A stretch of DNA of 64,000 nucleotides from Vesta saturnalis (GCA_036346205.1 JARFJB010000091.1:3208501-3272500), one strand, 5' to 3'. Shown: positions 24,392-34,850, numbered from the stretch's first letter. The notes: generated by a model from the letters alone, not told the origin. Made by a program: numbers and translations.

Positions 24392-25090
24392 ATGGTGATA
24401 CCGTTGGTCCCTCCCAATACAAAGTTTTCAACATTGTATAATTGTACTGGTCCCCTAACTAAGGAAGAACTCCAAGTGTTAGCCGATAGTATAGATTTAC
24501 ATGATTCAGAAGTGGATGATAATATTCTTCATGATGAAGAAGAGGACGATTTTGCTGGTACAGCAGGCAGCCATGATCAGGATGAAATTGTACAAGGAAG
24601 TGAAAATGATGGTGAAGGTGGTGGGTAAGTGGAAGAAAGTGAAGATAGTTTAGTGAGGATCGGCCTCTAATCAATCTTATTCTATTAGGGAAAATAAGGA
24701 AGTGAAAAAAGAACAACTTGGGACTCGGAAGTGGCAATCTCAACCACATACTCCAGCCCTATTGATGCCGAGAAGTATTGAAGAACTGATGTATTGCAAT
24801 AAATAAATATCTTGACGAAGAGTTTTTCGAGTCCATTACTCTGTACACTAACATGGCAGAAGTAAAGGAAACTGGGAAATCTCTAGAGACTTCTGCAAAT
24901 GAGTTGAAGAGGTTTTTGCATGTTGATAGGTACCTGCAACTTACCCAGAATAAGAATGTACTGTTTCTGATAATATATCCAGGAATCGGTTTTTTGCGAT
25001 TCGAACACGACTGAAACTAGTGGATAACAATGCTGTCTCAAAGGAAGCTAGAGAAAATGATAAGATACTGGAAAATTAGACCCATGTTGA
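24392..25090 (+). pseudogene. piggyBac-type transposase remnant
   Basis: An acidic N-terminal frame (24392-24628; SEVDDNILHDEEEDDFAG) ends at a splice donor-like GGTGGTGG|GTAAGT, with a possible acceptor CTATTAG near 24685. Downstream, across stops, come FFESITLYTNMAEVKETGKS (near 24830), ELKRFLHV and ISRNRFFAIRTRLKLVDNNA (near 24980), segments of the piggyBac transposase core before the first catalytic Asp. The catalytic DDD region is missing, so this is a 5' fragment. Confidence 0.8.
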
Positions 25091-25120
25091 TACTGGAAGA
25101 TTAGACCCATGTTAAATTAG
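25076..25120. repeat. 22-bp direct duplication
   Basis: gatactggaaRattagaccc is repeated back to back near 25062-25111, at the 3' limit of the piggyBac remnant. Confidence 0.7.
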
Positions 25121-25489
25121 TAGTAATATAAGGCTGATCCTAACTTAAAAAGTCAATAGATTTGCAAGGGCACCTTGTGGCGATAGCAACCTAAAAGTCA
25201 CTAAAAAATAACAAAAAATGGGGTCAGATAATTGCTAAAAATAGCCGGTTTGCGTCTTGGCTAAAATGATAGTGACAGCATCATTACGAAAAATAGCTGA
25301 TGCCAGTTATTAAAAATAGCACGTAACCAGATATATGTGGGAACCAAATAGATGATTAATATCTGCACTAATGTAACATGGTGGAGAGTTTAGAGTAACC
25401 ATATAAGAAAATAGTGTAGTGTAGTGTTTTGTAAAACGTGGATGGCATACACTTAAGAGTAGTGGACCAAAGCAACCGACCTAACAGCG

Positions 25490-25744
25490 GTGAAACGCTT
25501 GAAGCAAGAATTTTCGGCATTAGTATTCGATGCCAAACATGAGGCGGTTTACGGCCGAGGTGATTATAGTGAAGAGGAGTGCAACGTCCTATCAAAAAAA
25601 TATGAAAGAGCAGTAACGATATGTGAAAAGTTTTTTAATTTAAAGAAAATATGTGAAAAATGTTTTGTAGAAGAACTAAAAGCCACGCAATTGCACCAGT
25701 TTTGCAACGATATAAGAAAAATGGACAGCATCTCCTGGTGGTAA
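25490..25744 (+). CDS. Hypothetical 84-aa frame at the left of the Polinton
   Basis: Lys/Glu-rich, mostly helical-looking frame beginning VKRLKQEFSALVFDAKHEAV, with Cys residues near the C-terminus (CEKFF, CEKCF). I do not recognise it. Its position left of the PLA2-like frame on the same strand suggests a gag-like or accessory gene of the element; it may continue after the stop (next frame reads SSSSDADEPTAA). Confidence 0.35.
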   Translation: MKRLKQEFSALVFDAKHEAVYGRGDYSEEECNVLSKKYERAVTICEKFFNLKKICEKCFVEELKATQLHQFCNDIRKMDSISWW

Positions 25745-25879
25745 CAGTTCATCATCAGATGCAGATGAGCCTACTGCTGCAATTCTCAAACCATACTCTC
25801 CCCATCAAAATCGTGTTGCAGTAATATATAGAATGACAGTTCCGGTGTCGACAATAATTTAACAGTGTTCTCGAATCGG

Positions 25880-26600
25880 CAAGGATGGATCTATCTGCAT
25901 TGTTCGTGAAAGAATTGGAGGAGGGTGCAAAATATAAAACTATAATGAAGAGAGTTGCTATTGATGAGACTAAAAATGTACTGTGTAATATGGTAGTGTG
26001 GGCCTTTGTTTATCGTAATGCAAGATGAGGAAAGTTTGGCGCTGGATAGATTACATTTCCGTTGTAAAATAAAACAATTGGAATGCATTTTATCGCCCGT
26101 ACTACAAGAGCAACATCGTGCTGAGGTGTATCATAACGGAATCCAAGAACTGTTCTCCACTGTACCATCATAATAACGTTATGACGTACGGAAAACGATA
26201 ATAATATAATATATATCCGCGGTTACAAATTTGTTAGTTATCGTCAACGCGACTCCACTCGAATTAATTTGAAATGATTTTGCATGGATACCACGAATAG
26301 CTGTAATAACTTCTTCACATGTTCATGTTGGTGTTGTAATGATTGTGATACCACAGCAGCTACATCTATCGAGTGCTCTTCCCCAACTGAAAATGTTCAG
26401 AACAGCGCTGATGATGAACGGTTAACTGATTGTATCTCTTATGATTTATTCGATATCAATTCTCCAAAATACGTTGACGTTGGATACAGTACGCATCTAC
26501 ATCTTGCGCCAGTTATACGAATCATATGAGAAAATGATGTCCTCGTGATGCAAAGAGAAGATTGGGAAATGGTTCTCGAATGTCAAACATCTGTAAATGA
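25880..26600 (+). pseudogene. Unrecognised broken frames of the Polinton
   Basis: Pieces at 25886-25990 (LFVKELEEGAKYKTIMKRVA) and 26284-26529 (Cys/Thr/Ser-rich, then YDLFDINSPKYVDVGYSTHL) look coding but are separated by stops. The continuation ENDVLVMQREDWEMVLEC after the stop near 26529 is in frame, so the second piece was longer. No function assigned. Confidence 0.4.
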
Positions 26601-26729
26601 AGTTCTTTCTAATCTAATCTAATGAGGACATGGACATTGAATACGAGCAAAGTTCGGAATTGCTTAGCAGCAAGTTTACCATTTATTATAATTGGAAGCT
26701 ACTGAAAGGTGCGTCATCATCAGACAAAT

Positions 26730-26915
26730 GGTAGGTGGGTGGGTTGGACGCTTGCTTGCGTGCGTGTGTGTGTGTGTGTGCGTCGGTGTGTGTGTGTGTG
26801 TGTCGGTGTGTGTGGATGTGGGTGTGGTTGTGCGTGTTGGTGTGTGTGTAGATGTACGTGTGGGTGTATGTGTCGGTGGTGGGTGTGTGTGTCGGTGGGT
26901 GTGCGTGTGCGTGCG
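26730..26915. repeat. (TG)n-rich imperfect microsatellite
   Basis: About 185 bp of GT runs with interspersed cggtg and atgtg. Open frames on both strands here are compositional artefacts. Confidence 0.95.
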
Positions 26916-26974
26916 CTCTTGATGGCAACTGTTAACATTGATGATTACCTATAAATATCCCAATTCTTCCCTCC

Positions 26975-27360
26975 ATGCAAACAATGTTAGTTGGGAAGCG
27001 GATAAGTGCACGTGAGAGAGGCCTGGTTAATAGTCTCATTAATAAGCTACCTATTGAGCTCCATATTGCCGGATATCAGTATTGTGGTCCTGGAACTAAA
27101 TTAGATAAAATACTTCAACGTGGCGATCGCTCTATCATCCTCTTAGACGCCCATCAAAAAGCCCACGACATCAGTTATAGGGGCAGTAAAAACTTGGCCA
27201 GTAGACACTGAGCGAATCATATTTTGGAAAAAAGGCTTGCGATCGCTTTAAGGCATCCGCTACAAAGTCAGTTGAACGAACAGCTGCTTTAGCTGTGGCA
27301 AGTATAATGAAGGGATACAGAAAGTTGAGAATGGGTGTTAAGAGAACAAAACTACCGCGT
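26975..27360 (+). pseudogene. Phospholipase A2-like domain protein, broken
   Basis: Frame 26975-27211 carries YCGPGTKLDK, the calcium-loop signature, and LLDAHQKAHDISY with the His-Asp pair of PLA2 catalysis. This is the compact PLA2-like fold also known from parvovirus capsid proteins and from Polinton/adintovirus elements, where it is thought to help particles cross membranes. A stop at 27211 cuts it; further frame-broken sequence to about 27360 may be its tail. The usual Cys partner residues before the HD pair are replaced (HQKAHD), so activity is doubtful. Confidence 0.7.
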
Positions 27361-27499
27361 AGCAGTTGAGTGAAATTGTAAAATAATTGCTAATAAAATG
27401 AAAATGGCTATAAATCAGCCATTAGGGCAGCAAAATTGGCCGTGAAAAGTTTAGATGGGAAGCGAAAAGTAAGTGTTCTCAGATTAAATTCCTTTCCAA

Positions 27500-28070
27500 A
27501 AGAGTGTGGATTTTTACCATTTCTAATACCATTATTTGCGAGGTTATTAGCCGTTGGCGCTTATGCCGGAGGAGCAGCGGGTATTCCAAAAGCTAGATGA
27601 AACTTCACGCCATAATCGTACAATGGAGTCCATCGCTATAAGAAAGAAAAACAGCGTGACAATATTTTTGAAACCCTATCGGTCAGGAGGAAGTATGGCT
27701 TTGCACTTAAAACCTTTAAAAAAAAAACTTCAAAAATTACTGGATAGGCCGTTGACTGATGTAAAGCACATAAACCATGCAAGGGTGTACCATATTTTAA
27801 GGGTGTGTTTATGAGAGGTAATTATACCCTGGAATAACGAGGTCGGTATTATTAATTTAGATAGTCAAAAGGGGTCTGGTACTCATGGAGATTGTTGCAA
27901 CAAACGTGATGGGGGCGTATGGTACTATGACAGTTTCGGGAATATTCCGCCACCGACAGAAGTTCTCGACTACTTTCGCAATTGCAATATGTACTATAAT
28001 TACGCCCAAGAACAACAATTTGGTACCACCTCTGTTTAAAGCTTCTGTATACATAGCATACAGTAGATGC
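27500..28070 (+). pseudogene. Adenain-like cysteine protease, broken
   Basis: The first part (27554-27814) has FLKPYRSGGSMALHLKP and the second, in another frame, has GIINLDSQKGSGTHGDC and YYDSFGNIPPPTEVL. GTH holds the catalytic His and YYDSFG the acidic residue of the Ulp1/adenain fold; a Gln follows in AQEQQF. I cannot see the Cys that should come next, so the active site appears lost. In Polintons this protease matures capsid proteins. Confidence 0.7.
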
Positions 28071-28129
28071 AGATGCATAGTCACCATGTCAATGACCTTT
28101 GGTCTAGACTCTAGAGGGTGTTTGTCACA

Positions 28130-28730
28130 TAGTCGAACTTAATTCCACGAAAACCTACGTAATCGGTGTCGTTGGATTTTACGATTGTAATAGCAAAAGA
28201 AATATACATGTGGGAAACGATAAGTTTTATTATACAAAAGCGACAGAAATTCACGCCATTACAATTCCACATAGCGCAAACCAGTTGGAAGAACTGAGCA
28301 CCTATATAAAAGCGCACATGCCTACAGGCCATTTTAGTTTAAGGGCAAGTAATAACACGCTCAAGTGCAAGCTGTGAATTTGCCATACATTTTACCCAAA
28401 ATGATTCCATTGGATGTATGAGGCTCTAAAGAAGGATATTGGAAGCTAACATATCTGCTTTAGATATACAAATAATGAAACATACAAATATTCACATTGA
28501 GTATAATATTGTCAAGGGCTCGTATAGAAACGGAAATTCTGCCAAGGTTCTATACGAAATAATCGTTCGTTCCACCAGGCTATCGGTTAGATAAAATTCC
28601 TAGTAATGTTCAGTGTTTAGAAGTAAATACCAGCACCAGTGGCAACATTTCAATTAAATTAACGAATCAGTAAGGTGAATCAATCGATTTCGGGGAAAAC
28701 GAACCATTTACGGTACGACTAGAATAAAAG
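28130..28730 (+). pseudogene. Jelly-roll-type structural protein candidate, broken
   Basis: Readable pieces are GFYDCNSKRNIHVGNDKFYY, ITIPHSANQLEELSTYIKAH and, near the end, NTSTSGNISIKLTNQ. The beta-rich character and position just before the capsid-like frame suit a minor capsid/structural protein of Polinton-type elements. The identification is by context and general resemblance; stops occur every 30-70 codons. Confidence 0.45.
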
Positions 28731-28733
28731 AGT

Positions 28734-29665
28734 ATGGGCTTAAGAATTAACCAAGGTCCACATTCATCTTTCCTCAATAATACCGTAAATAAAAGATGTG
28801 AACGCAAATTAAATTATTCGAGCACTGGACCTGCTTGTGAATTAACGTCTGCTGACAAGTACTTCTTGGAACCTATTGGGTTAAAACCACGCAGAAATGG
28901 GAGATTTGTTAAATATCTTTCAAAGCGCACGTTTTGATGAAACCATAACCAAGTCAAATATTCATACATATTTTCCTTATGGTTCGTCAAATTACGGACT
29001 TTCCGATGAGATCTGTATATTAATACAGAGCCAAGATCTGATCACCGCCACATATTAGAGTTTATTGTATATAGAAGGTAGAATTGAATGGAGTTCAGCG
29101 GAAGAAGGGGGCGGTGTAAAAACATGTCACTTAACAAACAACTTTTCACTATTTCTTTTCGAAGAAACTCGCTACGAATTAGGAGGGCAGACAGTGGATA
29201 CATGCAGCAATCCCGGTTTAACAAACCGCATTCAAAGGATATGTATCGTACACATCGAATGAAAGCAAATGTCTGCAGCATTTGGGATGGTCGCCGAAAA
29301 ACGAGGGACCGTTACAAGTAGAAAACGCTAAAAGCAACAGATAAAAACATGTTGTCGTCTGTATACCTCTTATCGACAGTGCCAAACTAAGTCTGTTCCA
29401 ACAAATTAATCAAAATAAAACATTACAATTCCATTTCGTCAATGGGAACTATACTTATTGCCAGCTTTAAAACAGGCATAACCAGATATATGGCCAATTA
29501 AAACATCCTCTCAATTGGAGAAGCCTCGATGGGCAGTTGTAGCTTTTCAAAAGGGGAAAAAGTTTTCACAGACTGAAAGGGCGACAGACTTAGATAACGT
29601 GAAGATTCGCAATCTTAAGTTACATCTCAACTCTGAAAGTTACCCGTATGCATCAGGATTTTAAT
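28734..29665 (+). pseudogene. Double-jelly-roll-like capsid protein, broken
   Basis: The first piece (28734-28937) starts MGLRINQGPHSSFL. The frame at 29065-29262 contains NNFSLFLFEETRYELGG, and a piece near 29505-29660 contains SSQLEKPRWAVVAFQKG and LKLHLNSESYPYA. These segments in this order resemble the insect proteins annotated with a double jelly roll-like domain, the major-capsid type of Polintons. At least three frame changes or stops break it. Confidence 0.6.
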
Positions 29666-29689
29666 GTCAACAATGTCAAAATGTTAACT

Positions 29690-30030
29690 TCCAAACAGCG
29701 TACGCACTATAATCTGTGGTCCTTCCAATTGTGGGAAAACAAACGCATGCTCAATCTTCTAACCGAACCAAACGGTCTTCCTTTCAAACACGTGTATGTC
29801 TACTCGAAATCGTGGAATCAGGAAAAATATCGACTCTTGGGGAAATTTTAGATCCCATGAAAGATATCTGTTATTATTGCTTCAGCGAAAAAGACAATAT
29901 GGAACCGAGCACTGCAAAATCCAATATTTGGCGATATCGTTTGTGTAAGACAAGATCATGTTACAGCGTACTTTTCAATGGGACGTCATAATAACATTGA
30001 CTGTTTGTAGGAAAAGGAACATGGGGTGAC
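29690..30030 (+). pseudogene. Packaging ATPase (A32/FtsK-like), broken
   Basis: A Walker A motif GPSNCGKTN is encoded at 29718-29744. Two other frames carry the following segments NGLPFKHVYVYSKSWNQEKY and FSEKDNMEPSTAKSN. A Walker B-like FGDIV follows near 29930, with Gly where an Asp is expected, and then FSMGRHNNID. This P-loop ATPase would pump DNA into particles. It needs three frames to be read, so it is inactive. Confidence 0.75.
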
Positions 30031-30059
30031 TACGACCGATTCAGTTTTACTCACCACCT

Positions 30060-30620
30060 CTGCATCGAGTGAACGTTTGGAACAATATGATCCATTACCT
30101 CGAAATTACGTCGAGTGCGCCAAATGCAATCCATACCACTTATGGTATTGTTTACGACATTTCTACCGATAAGTGGACAATTGGCAAGATAGCAGTAAAG
30201 GTAGATGGACAGGATTAACAGGTTATTAACGGAGTTCGGTACAAGGGTACATCGGGTCTCTATGACCTTATGATCGCAAGCTAATAACTAGCGAAGACGA
30301 AGCGAACGATACACGGATCTTAACGACTACCAATGCGACTCGCCACTATAATAACCCGGGGGGGGGCAATTAACTCTTACTAGAGGCGGTGGCGGACAAG
30401 GCGAAGGCGAAAAAAGGAGACGGGGTTACAGAATTCAAAGAAATTGGGCAACCGGTTGAATACAAATACTGGAATGACGTGCATGAAATTATGAGAGGTA
30501 TAGAAGGGCTATGGGCGGAAGAAATAGCCGGTAATACTGGTAATCAATTTTGGAACTACTTACTATACGTGGATGGAATTGTGAAACTCTTCAAAAAATT
30601 TTTTAGTCAACTATAGCGCG
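30060..30620 (+). pseudogene. Unrecognised Polinton frame(s) between ATPase and integrase
   Basis: A broken piece near 30140-30260 reads TYGIVYDISTDKWTIGKIAV and NGVRYKGTSGLYDLM; an open frame at 30389-30616 (75 codons) reads YKYWNDVHEIMRGIEGLWAE, then AGNTGNQFWNYLL. They look like one protein interrupted between 30260 and 30400. I do not recognise a domain. Confidence 0.4.
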
Positions 30621-30924
30621 CGCTAAAAACTGCTAAAAACGCAATTTTCCATTACTGACGATAAGTTCAATGTGGAATATAACCGTTTAAGTAATGCTGA
30701 TCCCATCGTACGTCAAGATGCGCTAAACTTATAGCACTATCAACTGACGAGGTTCAATTAAAATGCGAACCGCTTAAGACAGGTGGCTGGTCCTCAAGAA
30801 GATACCGATGGCATAAATAAAGGCTACCTAGAGTTTTGTCTCCAGTTAGTGATGTCGCTTGTAGACGGCTTTTGCAATTATGTGGAAGTAGTGGATACGA
30901 AACTTTAAACATATTGATTGAGAG

Positions 30925-31745
30925 TGGAAAAAGGTGTAAAAGAGTTGCATAAACCGGCACGCAATAATTTTTCTCGTAGATCATTGTAAAGGGCCCTGAC
31001 GACATACGATAAGCCGAATTGGCGTAATTTCTGCCTTACGCTAAACAGAATAAAGGTTACAAATATATATTAATAGTTATACACTGTTTTCCAAATATCT
31101 GTGGACGAGAGGTTTGACGACCAAGACGGGCGCAGACGTAACAAAAGCAATGTAAACTATTTTTAAAGAACGTACGTCAAAGAATCTGCTGATGGATGAG
31201 GGAAAGGAGTACAATAATCATTTCGAAATCCTGATGACAAAGCATAATATTAATCACTATTCACGTACAGTACTAAAAAGCGAGTATAGCAGAGAGACTG
31301 ATTAGCACCATCAAGAATGCTCTGTACAAAAAGCATTGGATTGGAGGACTGCTTGAAGAAGTACCGAAAGAATACAATAATCGTAAACATCGAAGGATCG
31401 GAATGAAAACCTGTGAAGTAAATGACAATACACCGCTTAAAGTACACTCGAATCTCAAGATTTAATAAAAACCATCGATTAACGGTAGGCGACATAGTTC
31501 GTATTAGCAAGTTTAAGAGCATATTTTATAAAGGTTATTCACCAAATTGGTCGAGTGAACTTTTCAAGATCCTTAAAGTAGGCGTAACCAATCCATTTGC
31601 TAGAAGACGTGCTGGGTGGATTTTACGAGGAACTACAAAAGGCAAAATATCCGGATGGTGGAAAAGATCCTTCGGCGTAAGAAGAATAAATTGTACGTAA
31701 GGTGGTGGGCATTAAACGAAGCTTCGTGGTGGCAACGTAGTTTTA
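30925..31745 (+). pseudogene. Retroviral-type integrase of the Polinton, broken
   Basis: The N-terminal side shows VKELHKPARNNF (near 30945). The rve core shows KTGADVTKAM and LLMDEGKEYNNHFEILMTKH (near 31190; the catalytic Asp context DNGKE reads DEGKE). The C-terminal SH3-like part is open at 31440-31560 (VGDIVRISKFKSIFYKGYSP) and is followed by a chromodomain-like KILRRKKNKLYVRWW near 31670-31710. Such chromodomain-tailed integrases are typical of Polintons. Several stops fall in the catalytic core. Confidence 0.8.
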
Positions 31746-31902
31746 TAAGCATATTATTGTGCCTACTTATAAATAAAAACTCATCATGCAATGATATCTT
31801 TTATTTTATATCACCATACAAAGGATTTTTTTACAGTGGGGTGTGCGGTATTCTGCATTTTGAGACTAAGGATAACGTTTTTTGGTACTCGTCTTTAGAT
31901 TT

Positions 31903-32223
31903 TCAACGCCTTTGCGAATATTCTCCGGCAACAATTCGTGGGCTCTTATAACGAACGTCATCGGACGGTCTAAAAGTGTATCTACTTGATATCTCGTTCT
32001 TTGCATATATTCCAAAGAATTTCAAGTGCCTTCGAATTGGCGTATTCGTTTGCCGCACAAATAGCATTGTCCACCACCCCAATAAGTTCTTACAATTACT
32101 TGAAATACTATGGACATTAAATAACGGCTTACTTAAATCAAGGATAAACATTTTGACGTGTAACGGTAAGGCAAATGATTCAAGTTGATTAGCATTACAT
32201 TCGTTATTTACAATATTACACAT
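31903..32223 (-). CDS. Hypothetical 106-aa protein
   Basis: Open minus-strand frame with FILDLSKPLFNVHSISSNCK and HLKFFGIYAKNEISSRYTFR. No family recognised. It lies just beyond the integrase, on the opposite strand, beside another unrecognised frame that contains a duplication. Genes on the opposite strand at one end are common in Polintons, but nothing in this frame proves it belongs to the element. Confidence 0.35.
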   Translation of the reverse strand: MCNIVNNECNANQLESFALPLHVKMFILDLSKPLFNVHSISSNCKNLLGWWTMLFVRQTNTPIRRHLKFFGIYAKNEISSRYTFRPSDDVRYKSPRIVAGEYSQRR

Positions 32224-32236
32224 ATTTACAACATTC

Positions 32237-32626
32237 CTAATTAATTATCAATTTCACTCTGTTAAACAGCAATGTAATTTTATTAGGGTACACATTTCCC
32301 GTTTTGATGCACGCGTTGAAGCACTCGTCTGGTAGAAGAATGTCTTGCAAGATCGCATTAAATAATAGTTTTTGGTTGATGATATATCCATTACAGCACT
32401 CTTTAAATATATTCGAGCACACATTTCCAGTTTTGATGCATCCGTTGAAGCACTCGTCCGGTGGAACAATGTCTTGCAAGATCGCATTAATAAAAAAATA
32501 GTTTTTAGTTGATATATCCATTAAAGCACTCTTTAAATATTTTGTATATATCACACACGTAGTATGACCGAGTTCCTGCTCCATGCGAACGTGTTTTTCG
32601 GAACGAATGCTCAAACTGGCGCTCAT
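32237..32626 (-). CDS. Hypothetical protein with in-frame 43-residue duplication
   Basis: A 129-codon frame begins MSASLSIRSEKHVRMEQELG and then contains two copies of a Cys-bearing unit around ILQDILLPDECFNACIKTGN (other copy ILQDIVPPDECFNGCIKTGN). The DNA repeat has a period of 129-130 bp, that is 43 codons, so the frame survived the duplication. Each unit has two Cys residues in DECFNxCIKTGN plus further Cys in KECCNGY. No signal peptide is evident. Function unknown; it may be an accessory gene of the Polinton or an unrelated frame. Confidence 0.45.
   Translation of the reverse strand: MSASLSIRSEKHVRMEQELGHTTCVIYTKYLKSALMDISTKNYFFINAILQDIVPPDECFNGCIKTGNVCSNIFKECCNGYIINQKLLFNAILQDILLPDECFNACIKTGNVYPNKITLLFNRVKLIIN
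32290..32545. repeat. Two-copy tandem repeat, 129-130 bp period
   Basis: cacatttcccgttttgatgc at 32291 and cacatttccagttttgatgc at 32420 start the two copies; tccattacagcactctttaa recurs as tccattaaagcactctttaa about 130 bp on. Few mismatches between copies. Confidence 0.9.
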
Positions 32627-32640
32627 GATCTAAATGTAAG

Positions 32641-33430
32641 TACAAAATTTAAACGTTACTGAGAAATATTCGGACTTACATACCATAACAATATTTACTT
32701 TTAACAAAGACCTGTTTAACATCTATGTATCTAACATCAACTATCGCATGCCTTTGTTAAAAAATTAAGGGATCCTTGTATCCTAAGTTGACTGTATTTA
32801 CCGTTAATAACCTCGAATCAAAACAAGACTTGAGGGAATACCAAACTAAACTTGCCCTATTGTATTCACCATCTAGTCCACCGCCCGTTATGGGAGAGAT
32901 TCCTAATTGCTGTAGTAGTCGAGCCAAATAAAATTTTGAAAAGGCCAAATTGCCCTCTATCTAAGTAAGCATTATTGGTGATAGCTTTTTAATATTAACG
33001 TATTTCGAGTCAATACAACTAGGAAGCTGTTGAGGGCAGGCAAAGATGATGAGGATGGCTACATACCTACCAGTAGAATGGGTTCACTTGCGCCGCCATT
33101 TTGTTTTTATTATGAGTCATAATTAAAAGTAGAGGGGAAATGGGGAGCCACGTGACCCGCCCACTTTCACCTCGTGGGTACGCTTATTTCCAGCCCTTTT
33201 TTGTCGGTTTCTTTTCCGGCGCCATTTTCAACCCCTTGTTGACGTATTTATGGTCCTTACCCCCGTAATTAGGGCCCGTTTGGCGGCATTGAGAGCCTTT
33301 TTGGCAGTCCAACCTCTCGAGGATAGGCAATCTCAGTCACCATTTTATATGATTGGTGATGTGCGCGCGCATACAGCGTTTTGATTGGAGGGCCTGAGGG
33401 TAGACCACGTCCTCTGGTTGCTGATTGATC
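32641..33430. other. No supported gene
   Basis: Mixed sequence. A 63-codon minus frame (32948-32757) is open but unrecognised. From 33060 a more GC-rich stretch (gccgccatttt, ccacgtgacccgcccac) begins, which leads into the repeats at 33430. Confidence 0.4.
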
Positions 33431-34330
33431 CATAGACTCTGCCCAAATCAATCAATCTCAATCAAACCAATCAATTGAATCAATTAATTAAAATCAATCA
33501 GTCAAATCGATCAATCAAATCAATCGATCAAATCAGTTAATCAAACGAATTAATCAAATCAATTAATCAAATCAGTTAACCAAATCAATTGATCAAATCA
33601 ATAAAACAATTTGACGGTGCCCATTTTTGTTTCGTCGGCCATTTTTCTTTTGTCGGTCATTTTTGTTTTTGTGGCCATTTTTGTTTGCCGGTCATTTTTG
33701 TTGTTGCGCCCATTTTTGTTTTGCCGGTCATTTTTGTTTTTGCGGCCATTTTCTTTTTGGCAACCATTTTTGTTTTGCCGGTCATTTTTGTTTTTGCGAT
33801 CATTTTTGTTTTGGCGGTCATTTTTGTTTTGTCTTACAAGAGCGCAGCCAATTTAATTATGAGTCACAATTGAAAATGGTGGGTCAAATCAATCAATTAA
33901 TCAAGTGAATCAATTAATAAAATCAATCAGTCAAATCGATCAATCAAATCGATCGATCAAATAAGTTAATCAAACGAATTAATCAAATCAATTAATCAAA
34001 TCAGTTAACCAAGTCAATTGATCAAATCAATCAAACAATTTGACAGCGTCCATTTTTGTTTTGTCGGCCATTTTTGTTTTGCCGGTCATTTTTGTTTTTG
34101 CGGCCATTTTTTTTTTGGCGGCCATTTTTGTTTTGCCGGTCATTTTTGTTTTTGCGATCATTTTTGTTTTGGTGGTCATTTTTGTTTTGTCTTACAATAG
34201 CGCAGCCAATTTAATTATGAGTCATAATTGAAAATGGTGGGTCAAATCAATCAATCAAATCAATTAACCCACCAAATCAATAATCAAATCAATCATTCAA
34301 TCAAATCAACCAATAAAATACCTGCATTTG
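33430..34330. repeat. Complex minisatellite: AATCAATC tracts and catttttgtttt units
   Basis: Two large copies, about 33560-33880 and 33980-34250, each contain an (AATCAATY)n tract, a block of 18-26 bp units catttttgttttgccggt, and the tail agcgcagccaatttaattat followed by gagtca. The larger period is roughly 400 bp. Three reading frames through the units stay open, which is expected of a stop-free repeat and not evidence of coding. Confidence 0.9.
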
Positions 34331-34850
34331 TGAGCAAACTTCAATGACAATTCGATGGAACCGAGATATTTCAGGAAATAAATATAAATTTTTATTAAAA
34401 TTTTGAAAATTGTTTATTGTTGATGAAATAATATCGAGGAAACAATGAATTATTATAAAAAAAATGCCAAAGAATAGTTAATAGTTGAAGGCAATCCTTT
34501 CCACGGGAGTAGCTAAGTCATTGCTTATGGTTATTTTTTTTGCCAATTGATTGTAACTAGGACCATTACGCTTTATGCACCCATCTTCCTTGTAGATCCT
34601 TGCTATACATTGTTACGTCTATGCATTGAAAACTAGTAACAATAAAAATCACAATATCTTACCTTAATCTGCTTCCTTCCTAACTAACGTCTCATTTAAA
34701 CCGTTTAACATATTTCCAAGGTGTGTACCAAATATGTTTTGAATATTTTATGTCATTCTAGTCATTAGCAGGATGGTAGTTTTACATTTGCTTTTTTTTG
34801 CAACAGTGCAAATTGCATTAATACCGTGAGGGGAAGGTTAGATAAAGTAC
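34331..34850. other. AT-rich spacer downstream of the channel gene
   Basis: No gene or structured repeat that I can support. Confidence 0.5.

Larger units (their letters stand above)
25430..31760 (+). mobile_element. Degraded Polinton/Maverick (adintovirus-like) element
   Basis: Across 6.3 kb, all on the plus strand, remnants occur in this order: unrecognised frames, a PLA2-like domain, an adenain-like cysteine protease, a jelly-roll-type protein, a double-jelly-roll-like capsid protein, an A32/FtsK-like packaging ATPase, a small unrecognised frame and a retroviral-type integrase with C-terminal chromodomain-like segment. This set defines Polintons and the related adintoviruses, which are large virus-like self-synthesising elements. 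Protein-primed DNA polymerase B is not visible and no terminal inverted repeats were found, so the element is incomplete. Every long gene is broken by stops and frameshifts, so it is a fossil. Confidence 0.85.

Noticed and set aside
30754..31522. Minus-strand frames of 83-90 codons across the integrase region
   Set aside because: Shadow frames of the plus-strand Polinton remnant; no protein-like motifs.
31000..33000. Polinton DNA polymerase B
   Set aside because: I looked on both strands for the polymerase palm motif and exonuclease motifs and saw none; the unrecognised minus-strand frames there do not fit.
33589..34231. Phe/Val/Cys-rich repetitive frames that look like membrane proteins
   Set aside because: All three frames of the 18-26 bp catttttgttttg unit stay open, so this is a repeat effect; no start context or relatives.
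33430..34330. Possible CRISPR array
   Set aside because: Units are contiguous minisatellite repeats without unique spacers, and the genome is eukaryotic.
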